Below are positions 1 through 5,801 of a stretch of 7,521 nt of DNA, piece after piece (position 1 is the stretch's first letter; each line of letters opens with the position of its first letter). The DNA lies in contig CAZFYG010000026.1 of assembly GCA_964523375.1 (NCBI GenBank), forward strand, positions 1-7,521, in the 5' to 3' direction. A program made the translations under genes and the position numbers. The notes under the pieces were generated by a model, which was given only the letters and a program-made list of their open reading frames with translations, had not been told where the DNA came from and made no database searches. The stretch is from CAJQGY01 sp964523375. GTDB lineage: Bacteria > Pseudomonadota > Gammaproteobacteria > Magnimaribacterales > D2472.

Positions 1-53
1 CCGCCGACCTCTTGCGTGCCACGCAAGCGCTCTCCCAGCTGAGCTATAGCCCC
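1..53 (-). tRNA. tRNA-Ala(GGC), partial (3' part beyond window edge)
   Basis: Read on the minus strand from position 53 leftwards, the sequence gives a complete acceptor 5' strand (GGGGCTA), D-arm (GCTC/GAGC with an AGCTGGGA loop), an anticodon stem CTTGC/GCAAG, a variable region AGGTC and the start of the T-stem (GGCGG). The anticodon is GGC (window 18-20), so it reads GCC/GCU alanine codons. The body matches the well-known E. coli tRNA-Ala(GGC) almost base for base. The last ~23 bases (T-loop, acceptor 3' strand, CCA) are outside the window. One oddity: loop positions 32 and 38 are G and C rather than the usual A and U (see findings). It lies 46 bases downstream of the hydrolase gene on the same strand. 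No strong promoter or terminator is visible between them, so co-transcription is possible. Confidence 0.95.
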
Positions 54-99
54 AATTATCAGTATGTTACCTAACAATAATTTTTAAGTAAATTAATAC

Positions 100-1071
100 T
101 TAATCTAAATCTATAACATCCCCAGGAACTAAAGAAATAAAGTCTAAATTATTAAGATTTGAGGTTGCATTCTCAAGCCTTATTTTTGGTTCAATTGTAT
201 CCTCATCAGTAAGAGTAAAGGTTGCCCAATGCATTCCAAAACCTTTTTCAGCCTGCAGATCTAACATTATTTGTACAGCCTCCTCTGGGTTTACATGACT
301 ATCTGACATAAACCATTCTGGGTCATAGGCTCCAATTGGAATAAAGGCATATTTAGGAGCGCCTAACCTAATTCTTGTTTCTTTAAAGTCACCTGAGTAA
401 CCAGTATCCCCGGCGTGATAGATTGAATAATCGCTATGCTTTATATACCAGCCACCCCAAAGGCTTTTATTTCTATCAAATAACGATCTTTTGGACCAGT
501 GTTGGACAGGAGTGAAAGTAAATTCAAAATCTTTACCCTTAAATGATTTCCACCACTCAAATTCATAAACATTATTAATTTTATTTTTTTTAAGCAATTT
601 TAGATCACCAGACGGGACAAGGAAAATTGCATTGGGGTGAAGAGCAGAAATTTCTTTCAACGATCTAGTGTCAAGGTGATCATAATGATTATGGCTTACT
701 GTAACAAAATCAATATTAGGAATATCTGTTATTTGTAATGCAGGAGGTATTAACCGTTTGGGGCCAAAGTTTTTAAGAGGTGATGCCCTCTCAGAGAAAA
801 TAGGATCAGTTAAAATAGTTACGCCAGATTTTTTAATCAAAAAAGTGGAATGTCCAACCCAAATCACATAGTTATCATCATTTAATAAATCTATGGTTTC
901 CCACTGATCTGATAATTTAATTTTAGTAATTTCAGGCTCTATATCCGAACCCATCCATTCAAGCATCTGACCTAATGATTTTTCTAAAGCCTTTCCGTTA
1001 GTATTTTTAAAATCTGCAGAAAGGTTAAATGAAGTAAATATTATAAAAGAGCTAATTAAAATCTTAAGCAT
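100..1071 (-). CDS. Exported NAPE-PLD-like metallo-beta-lactamase-fold hydrolase
   Basis: A 323-residue protein with an N-terminal signal-like segment (K3, hydrophobic residues 4-17, possible cleavage after LSA near residue 19), so probably periplasmic. The rest is a metallo-beta-lactamase fold. The H-x-H-x-D-H motif is at residues 127-132 (H127, H129, D131, H132), followed by H191 (VQHW), bridging D222 (AGDTG) and H281 (MHW). This is the full two-zinc ligand set. The WVGHSTFLIK segment (71-80), TDPIFSERASP (88-98) and WGGWYI (205-210) are characteristic of the N-acylphosphatidylethanolamine phospholipase D (NAPE-PLD)/UlaG-like branch rather than of beta-lactamases. Substrate is unknown; a phosphodiester in a lipid or small molecule is plausible. 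The ATG at 1071 is kept because the signal peptide starts there, although no good Shine-Dalgarno precedes it. A weak promoter candidate (TTGCTA, complement of 1162-1167, then TATTTT, complement of 1138-1143, spacing 18) may drive it separately from the receptor gene upstream. Confidence 0.9.
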   Translation of the reverse strand: MLKILISSFIIFTSFNLSADFKNTNGKALEKSLGQMLEWMGSDIEPEITKIKLSDQWETIDLLNDDNYVIWVGHSTFLIKKSGVTILTDPIFSERASPLKNFGPKRLIPPALQITDIPNIDFVTVSHNHYDHLDTRSLKEISALHPNAIFLVPSGDLKLLKKNKINNVYEFEWWKSFKGKDFEFTFTPVQHWSKRSLFDRNKSLWGGWYIKHSDYSIYHAGDTGYSGDFKETRIRLGAPKYAFIPIGAYDPEWFMSDSHVNPEEAVQIMLDLQAEKGFGMHWATFTLTDEDTIEPKIRLENATSNLNNLDFISLVPGDVIDLD

Positions 1072-1205
1072 AAGGTTTATATGTAAATTACTTTTTAATA
1101 GCTTTTTTTGCTAGATTTTTAATAAATACATTTAATAAAAATATTTTTACTCTTTGGATTCTAGCAAATAAGTATTTATAGATTTTCATGTATGTATTTT
1201 AACCT

Positions 1206-1235
1206 AAAAAAAAGGGCTGCAAAAGCAGCCCTTTT
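1206..1235 (-). terminator. Rho-independent terminator of the TonB-dependent receptor gene
   Basis: An 11-bp stem (1210-1220 paired with 1225-1235, core GGGCTGC/GCAGCCC) closes a four-base loop. On the minus strand it is followed by a run of eight Ts (complement of 1206-1213, partly inside the stem). It begins 15 bases after the receptor stop codon at 1251. The A/T flanks on both sides would allow some activity on the plus strand too, but only the receptor reads into it. Confidence 0.92.
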
Positions 1236-1250
1236 AAATTCAAAGTTCGA

Positions 1251-4058
1251 TTAGAACTTAACTGTCACATTAACGTACCATGACTGTGAACCCCAAGTTC
1301 TGTATGCAGGGTCAAAATCATTAGCAAATGTTTCAGGGAAGAATGTTGGATCTTCATCAAGAAGGTTATCAACACCAACTCTTACAGTTGCATTGTAATC
1401 ACTTAGGTACATACCAAATTGTGCATCTAAGTATCCAATTGCGTCTATATCACGAACATCTTCTTCAACTAACAAACCAGTAGCAGCAACTAATGTTGGG
1501 CCTTCGTTAGCAACACCTTTACCTTCTCCGAAGTATTGGTATGTTACTGAACCAAACATATCGTTCTGGCTCCACTGTAAAGAAACATTAGTTTTGAAAT
1601 CAACATAGTTATCTCTGTCCGAACCTGAGATGTAACCAGCCATTTCTTCAACGTCTCCGTTAGCTTTAGTAGTTGTAACGTTATCTAACCATCTTGCATC
1701 AGTAGTTAAAGCAAAGTCACCATAACTAGTAGACCAGTCATAAGTAGCTCCAGCTTCAAGACCTGAAGTTTCAAGCGTTCCAACGTTATTTGTAGTATCT
1801 CTTAAGTCTGCAACAGTACCTGCGCCTGTACGGTCTACAAGATTACAGTAAGATGCTTCAGCACCTGTGTAACAACCATTAAGAATTAACTGAGCACCGA
1901 TGCTTGAAATCTGATTTGTGATTTCAATGTCATACCAGTCAGCAAATACTGTTAAACCTTCAACAGCTGCTGGTGTATAAACAACACCAATATTAGTACT
2001 TTCTGATTCTTCAGGTTGAGTGTTTGCATTACCACCAACTGTTATACGAATCTGTGTATTTGGTTGCTCAAATCCATTAGGAACACCTGCAGCAGCACAA
2101 ACACCAGTTTGTGTACCAGTAGCAGCATCACCTGTGAAGTTAGCAGCTGATACATCACAAGGATCAGATAGATCTGGGTAGCTGTCGCTATTTCCACTAT
2201 ATAAAGCACCAATTGATGGAGCTCTGAAACCTTCTGAGAAAGATGCTCTAACTTTTAATTCTGAAGTAGGTGTGTATAACACTCCAACTTTAGTATTAGT
2301 AGTAGAACCAAATGTTGAGTAATCAGAGAATCTTGAAGCTACATTAACTTGAACCATGTCAGTAACGTCAAGAACAACTTCACCATATACTTCGTCTACT
2401 TCAATATCACCACTTACTGGCTGTGAAGCATTACCTGAAGACAATCCTTTAGATATGAAAGCATCTGGGAAATTAAAACCTGATTCTTCTCTATGCTCGT
2501 AACCAAAAGCTACCATAGCTCCATAAGCCTCACCTGAGAAATCAACACCATAGTTAACCATATCATTTCCACCTAAATCTTTAGCTTGGAATGAAATAGC
2601 ATTTACCATTTCAGGAGTAATTGAACCTGAACCAGACCATAGGTTATTACCTATATATGCGCTGTCAGGACCTTGACCACCAAAAATGTTTAAACAAGTA
2701 ACGCCGTTTCCATCAGGACCACAGTCTGAAGCTAATGATCTTCTGATAGCACCAGTGTCTAATAGACCTCCAGTTGTTTCAGAAGCATTATTAGTTGCTG
2801 ATGAATAGTAAGCTGTATAGTCATAACCACCAACTTTACCTTCTAATGAAAGACCAAATCTATATGTTTCAATGTCTTGACTAAATTGTCTGTTTCCAGC
2901 TTCAAGCATTCTTCTTCCGAACCAACCTACTGCGTAGTTTCCTGCGCCTAGAGTTTCATCATCACAAACTCTGCCGTCGTTAGTTGTTCCGCCTAGACCA
3001 CAAAACTCAATTCCGAATGGGTTGTAAGGCTGGTCAGCACCGATACCTTCATCTCCACCGAAGTCACCAAAACCATAAAACAATGGAGTTGGAGCTAGTA
3101 GTTGATCTGATTGTCTTTTCTGATAAGTAACATTCATGTTAAATGTTGTTTCATCATCAAGTTTGTATGAACCCTTCATGAATGCATTCCATCTTTCGTT
3201 TGGAGTTTCAATGTAGTTGTAAGGGTTATAATTAAATCTGTCGTCAGGGCTAGTAAAGCATCTGAAATCAGTAGCTGCATTTGTTCCTGGAGTTCCTTCA
3301 GCAACTGTAAAGTTTGCACAGTCACCAACAACATCACCATAAACAAATCTACCTTGAGGTGTACCTGAAGAACCGCCACCAGCAGGAGCTGCTGCAGTCT
3401 GGTTTCTGTCGCCATTACCAAGCTGACTTAAATCAACGTGTGATAATCCTGCGATAAATGAGCCTTTATCTGAAGAAGCACCCATAGTTAAAGACATAGT
3501 CTCTGCTTGGCCGCCACCATCAAAATATTCACCAGTCTGGTATGAAGCCTCTACGCCTTCAAACTCATCCTTAAGAATAATGTTTATAACACCTGCTATA
3601 GCATCTGAGCCATAAACAGCTGAAGCACCATCTCTTAGAATCTCAACTCTTTCAACCAAAGCTGAAGGGATAGAGTTCAAATCAACAGAAGCATTAGCTC
3701 CGCCACCTGAATTAACCCATCTTCTTCCGTCAACAAGAACTAAGTTTCTTGATGATCCTATATTTCTAAGATCTAACCTAACAGCACCTGAGCCACCGTT
3801 ATTGTAGTTTCTGCTTAGACCAGAACCCTGTCCTGGAAGTTCAAGCAAGATCTCACCAATTGAAGCTTTACCTGTAATAGCAATATCTTCTTGTGTTATT
3901 TCTGTAATAGGAGCAAAAGAATAAAGATCTGAACCTTTAATTTTTGAACCAGTTACAACAACCTCTTCAACATCTGCATCGTCTTGAGCAAATGAGAAAG
4001 GAGCTAACATAAGAGATGATACTAAAGCTAAGCTAAATAAATAACTATTCTTATTCAT
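1251..4058 (-). CDS. TonB-dependent outer-membrane receptor
   Basis: A 935-residue outer-membrane transporter. Residues 1-24 are a signal peptide (K3, hydrophobic 6-22, cleavage after FSFA). A TonB-box-like stretch VEEVVVTG (30-37) follows, then the plug domain (about 45-165) with LRNIG (97-101), LVLVDGRR (106-113) and the plug-closing segment RDGASAVYGSDAIAGVINI (142-160). The remainder is a 22-strand-type barrel, with FSEGFRAPS (607-615), VDNLLDEDP (896-904) and a C-terminal VNVTVKF ending in the aromatic residue expected of a barrel protein. Ten cysteines fall in five close pairs in predicted outside loops. The start is placed at 4058 rather than 14 codons upstream, because the signal peptide begins there and GGGGA lies six bases before it. 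Substrate cannot be read from sequence; the gene stands alone, without TonB/ExbBD or iron genes nearby. Such receptors import scarce large nutrients (siderophores, haem, vitamins, glycans). Confidence 0.96.
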   Translation of the reverse strand: MNKNSYLFSLALVSSLMLAPFSFAQDDADVEEVVVTGSKIKGSDLYSFAPITEITQEDIAITGKASIGEILLELPGQGSGLSRNYNNGGSGAVRLDLRNIGSSRNLVLVDGRRWVNSGGGANASVDLNSIPSALVERVEILRDGASAVYGSDAIAGVINIILKDEFEGVEASYQTGEYFDGGGQAETMSLTMGASSDKGSFIAGLSHVDLSQLGNGDRNQTAAAPAGGGSSGTPQGRFVYGDVVGDCANFTVAEGTPGTNAATDFRCFTSPDDRFNYNPYNYIETPNERWNAFMKGSYKLDDETTFNMNVTYQKRQSDQLLAPTPLFYGFGDFGGDEGIGADQPYNPFGIEFCGLGGTTNDGRVCDDETLGAGNYAVGWFGRRMLEAGNRQFSQDIETYRFGLSLEGKVGGYDYTAYYSSATNNASETTGGLLDTGAIRRSLASDCGPDGNGVTCLNIFGGQGPDSAYIGNNLWSGSGSITPEMVNAISFQAKDLGGNDMVNYGVDFSGEAYGAMVAFGYEHREESGFNFPDAFISKGLSSGNASQPVSGDIEVDEVYGEVVLDVTDMVQVNVASRFSDYSTFGSTTNTKVGVLYTPTSELKVRASFSEGFRAPSIGALYSGNSDSYPDLSDPCDVSAANFTGDAATGTQTGVCAAAGVPNGFEQPNTQIRITVGGNANTQPEESESTNIGVVYTPAAVEGLTVFADWYDIEITNQISSIGAQLILNGCYTGAEASYCNLVDRTGAGTVADLRDTTNNVGTLETSGLEAGATYDWSTSYGDFALTTDARWLDNVTTTKANGDVEEMAGYISGSDRDNYVDFKTNVSLQWSQNDMFGSVTYQYFGEGKGVANEGPTLVAATGLLVEEDVRDIDAIGYLDAQFGMYLSDYNATVRVGVDNLLDEDPTFFPETFANDFDPAYRTWGSQSWYVNVTVKF

Positions 4059-4063
4059 ATTTT

Positions 4064-4068
4064 TCCCC
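4064..4068 (-). promoter_or_regulatory. Ribosome binding site that decides the receptor start
   Basis: On the minus strand GGGGA (complement of 4064-4068), followed by AAAAT, lies just before the ATG at 4058. No comparable purine run precedes the upstream in-frame ATG at 4100. Together with the position of the signal peptide this fixes the start at 4058. Confidence 0.7.
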
Positions 4069-4133
4069 AATAGTTTATAAAAATTACAGCACACAAACAC
4101 AAAACGTCTCAGTATTACTGCTACTAAGGGTTA

Positions 4134-4162
4134 ATTGTTAGAGAAAAATGAACTTTTGTCAA
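4134..4162 (-). promoter_or_regulatory. Candidate sigma-70 promoter of the TonB-dependent receptor gene
   Basis: On the minus strand a perfect TTGACA (complement of 4157-4162) is followed by 17 bases and AACAAT (complement of 4134-4139, four of six matches to TATAAT). Transcription would start near 4127 and leave a leader of roughly 70 bases before the ATG at 4058. The leader contains the palindrome at 4110-4120. The -35 and spacing are strong, the -10 is weak, so an activator could be involved. Confidence 0.5.
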
Positions 4163-4185
4163 AACAAATGAAGCATTAAATGAAC
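4146..4185. repeat. Three direct repeats AAATGAA[C/G] around the receptor -35 box
   Basis: Copies lie at 4146-4153 (AAATGAAC), 4166-4173 (AAATGAAG) and 4178-4185 (AAATGAAC), with start-to-start distances of 20 and 12 bases. One copy sits between the -35 and -10 of the candidate receptor promoter and two sit just upstream of the -35. The placement suits operator half-sites, but in AT-rich DNA short words also recur by chance. Confidence 0.4.
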
Positions 4186-4273
4186 ATTTATGCCTAATAA
4201 TGGTAAAAAAAGCTTTAAAACACTCAATTTATACTTTTTGGATTAAATATTAAGCATTTGAACCTTTTGGATA

Positions 4274-4289
4274 TGTGTTTTTTATCACA
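4274..4289. promoter_or_regulatory. CRP/Vfr-like binding site upstream of fabI
   Basis: The sequence TGTGT-N6-TCACA matches nine of ten defined positions of the CRP-family consensus TGTGA-N6-TCACA. It is flanked by A and T, so the ATGTG...CACAT arms are perfectly complementary. Its centre (4281/4282) is about 80 bases before the predicted fabI transcription start (~4362), near the position of class I CRP activation sites, and about 155 bases upstream of the predicted receptor start. The regulator itself is not in the window. Confidence 0.5.
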
Positions 4290-4349
4290 TTATTTATAGC
4301 TTTAGTTAATATTAATAACACAAGCGAATCTATTTTCTTTCTTTATATA

Positions 4350-4355
4350 TATAAT
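4350..4355 (+). promoter_or_regulatory. fabI operon -10 box (TATAAT)
   Basis: A perfect TATAAT 34 bases before the fabI ATG would give a leader of about 28 bases. The -35 position (around 4327-4333) is poor, with no TTGACA-like word, which would be consistent with activator dependence or the upstream CRP-like box. An AGGT at 4377-4380 is the likely ribosome binding site. Confidence 0.5.
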
Positions 4356-4389
4356 GCATAAACATTAAATAACTTTAGGTAATATTTAA

Positions 4390-5181
4390 ATGGGACTTTT
4401 AAAAAATAAAAAAATCTTAATCACAGGATTAGCTAATAAATATTCAATCGCATCAGGTATAGCAGAAGCGATGAGAAGAGAAGGTGCTGAACTTGCTTTC
4501 ACCTATCAAAATGAACGGTTAATGAAAAACCTCAAACCAATAGCAGAATCACTAGGCTCCAATATTCTTATTGAGTGCGATGTCTCATGTGATGAATCGC
4601 TAAAAAAAGCATTTGATAACCTTTCAGGGCATTGGCCTAAATTTGATGGATTAATCCATTCAATAGGATTTGCACCAGGAGATCAGCTAAAAGGAAGTTT
4701 TGTAGATGTCACAACAAGAGAGGGATTTCAAATTGCACATGATGTAAGTTCATATAGCTTTACTGCATTAGCAAAACAAGCAAAGCCTATGCTGAATGAA
4801 GGTTCCGCCCTTCTCACCCTATCATATCTTGGTTCTGTGCAAACTTTACCTAACTACAATGTAATGGGTTTAGCTAAAGCAAGCTTAGAGGCAAATACTA
4901 GATATCTTGCAGCATCGATGGGCAGAGACAATGTCAGAGTTAATGCAATTTCTGCAGGCCCTATAAAGACCTTAGCTGCTTCAGGTGTAAAGAATTTTAG
5001 GAAGATGCTTTCACAGCACTCAGACAGAGCTCCACTTGGGAGAACTGTAACAATTGAAGAGGTGGGAAATGTGGCTGCTTTTCTTTGTTCAGATTATGCA
5101 AGTGGCGTAACTGGAGAAATAACATATGTAGATGCCGGATTTAATACTGCTGCAATGCCGCTATGGGAAAGTGAAGATTGA
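4390..5181 (+). CDS. fabI: Enoyl-[acyl-carrier-protein] reductase (NADH), FabI
   Basis: A 263-residue short-chain dehydrogenase that reduces trans-2-enoyl-ACP to acyl-ACP in the cytoplasm, the last step of each fatty-acid elongation round. It follows E. coli FabI nearly residue for residue in key places: ITGLANKYSIA (11-21) forms the nucleotide-binding turn, HSIGFAPGDQL (90-100) lines the cofactor pocket, and the catalytic Y146, Y156 and K163 sit in LSYLG and NYNVMGLAKAS. AISAGPIKTLAASG (186-199) is the mobile substrate-binding loop. The E. coli inhibitor-contact positions G93, M159 and F203 are retained; residue 200 is V where E. coli has I. Length is normal (E. coli 262). Start is ATG at 4390 after AGGT. 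It is the first gene of the plus-strand operon, and its TGA overlaps the next gene's TTG start. Confidence 0.98.
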   Translation: MGLLKNKKILITGLANKYSIASGIAEAMRREGAELAFTYQNERLMKNLKPIAESLGSNILIECDVSCDESLKKAFDNLSGHWPKFDGLIHSIGFAPGDQLKGSFVDVTTREGFQIAHDVSSYSFTALAKQAKPMLNEGSALLTLSYLGSVQTLPNYNVMGLAKASLEANTRYLAASMGRDNVRVNAISAGPIKTLAASGVKNFRKMLSQHSDRAPLGRTVTIEEVGNVAAFLCSDYASGVTGEITYVDAGFNTAAMPLWESED

Positions 5182-5801
5182 TATCTAATTTTTATGAACG
5201 AAAAATACTCCCTAGGTTATGCAATTGTTGTTGTGGTCTTGGGCCAATAGAGAAACAAAGAGAAAAAATAGTTCCGAATGCCAAAGGTGTTGTCCTTGAA
5301 ATTGGAATAGGTACCGGGCTCAACCTACCCTTTTACAATAAAAACAATGTTTCAAAAATCATAGGCCTAGATCCATCTGAAAACTTAACTGAGTTTGCAA
5401 AGGTTGAAGCAAAAAAAATTGATATAGATTTAGAGCTAATCCATTCAGGCGCTGAAGATATAAATCTAGAAAATGATTCAGTTGATACTGTTTTAATTAC
5501 CTATACTTTATGCACCATCCCAGATATTGAAAAGTCTATTTCTGAAATAAAAAGGGTTTTAAAAAATGATGGTAATCTTATTTTTTGCGAACATGGAAAA
5601 AGTCCTGATAAACATATAGCTAATATACAAAGTTTTATTAATCCAGTATGGGGCATTATTTTTGGTGGTTGCAATATCAATAGAGACATCCCAAAAATTA
5701 TCCAGGATGCACATTTTGAAATAGATTCAATGGAGCAAATGTATCTACCAAATACTCCAAAATTTGTTGGCTACAATTATTGGGGCTCGGCTAAAAAGTG
5801 A
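5178..5801 (+). CDS. METTL7-like class I SAM-dependent methyltransferase
   Basis: A 207-residue cytoplasmic methyltransferase. SAM-binding motif I is EIGIGTGLNL (41-50), the acidic residue ending strand 2 is D65 (GLDPS), the motif II-like region is GAED (91-94) and strand 4 is DTVLITYTLCTIPD (103-116), followed by EIKRVLKNDGNLIFCEH (123-139). The order and the distinctive tail (EHG, NPVW, GGCNINRD, GYNYWGSAKK) resemble the METTL7 (TMT1) group, whose human members methylate alkyl thiols, and the bacterial UbiE/PmtA-like enzymes. The actual substrate is unknown. A cysteine cluster (C15, C17, C18, C19) lies in the N-terminal helix region. The start is TTG at 5178, sharing TTGA with the fabI stop; no in-frame ATG occurs before the SAM motif, and the family N-terminus (FYERKILPRL) begins right after it, so TTG is well supported. 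The purine-rich GGGAAAG just upstream may serve as its ribosome binding site. Confidence 0.85.
   Translation: MISNFYERKILPRLCNCCCGLGPIEKQREKIVPNAKGVVLEIGIGTGLNLPFYNKNNVSKIIGLDPSENLTEFAKVEAKKIDIDLELIHSGAEDINLENDSVDTVLITYTLCTIPDIEKSISEIKRVLKNDGNLIFCEHGKSPDKHIANIQSFINPVWGIIFGGCNINRDIPKIIQDAHFEIDSMEQMYLPNTPKFVGYNYWGSAKK

Larger units (their letters stand above)
4059..4389. other. Divergent intergenic control region between receptor and fabI
   Basis: These 331 bases contain no convincing coding region. They hold, from left to right, the receptor leader with an 11-base palindrome (CAGTATTACTG, 4110-4120), a candidate receptor promoter (4134-4162), three AAATGAA[C/G] repeats (4146-4185), two near-identical CTTTTTGGAT/CCTTTTGGAT words (4234-4243 and 4263-4272), a CRP-like palindrome (4274-4289), the AT-rich palindrome TTAATATTAA (4306-4315) and the fabI -10 box (4350-4355). 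Both genes therefore read outwards from a shared regulatory region. Confidence 0.8.

Noticed and set aside
66..75. GTTACCTAAC inverted repeat as terminator between the hydrolase and the tRNA
   Set aside because: Four-bp stem with a two-base loop and no T tract in the reading direction; too weak to be a terminator.
1099..1113. TAGC-T7-GCTA hairpin upstream of the hydrolase gene
   Set aside because: Only four base pairs in very AT-rich DNA and not followed by a terminator tract that would serve a gene; expected by chance.
3176..3421. Open frame of 81 codons on the minus strand inside the receptor gene
   Set aside because: It is an out-of-frame shadow of the receptor coding sequence, with low-complexity L/Q/T/V composition, no ribosome binding site and no recognisable domain.
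4059..4100. 14-residue N-terminal extension of the receptor from ATG 4100
   Set aside because: It would put a cysteine-containing stretch before a good signal peptide, has no ribosome binding site, and covers the GGGGA site that serves the ATG at 4058.
4059..4389. Fur box for iron control of the receptor
   Set aside because: I looked for GATAATGATAATCATTATC-like arrays near the candidate promoter and saw none, so iron regulation is not supported by sequence.
5501..5689. Open frame of 62 codons on the minus strand inside the methyltransferase gene
   Set aside because: Antisense shadow of a well-supported gene; no family resemblance or start signal.
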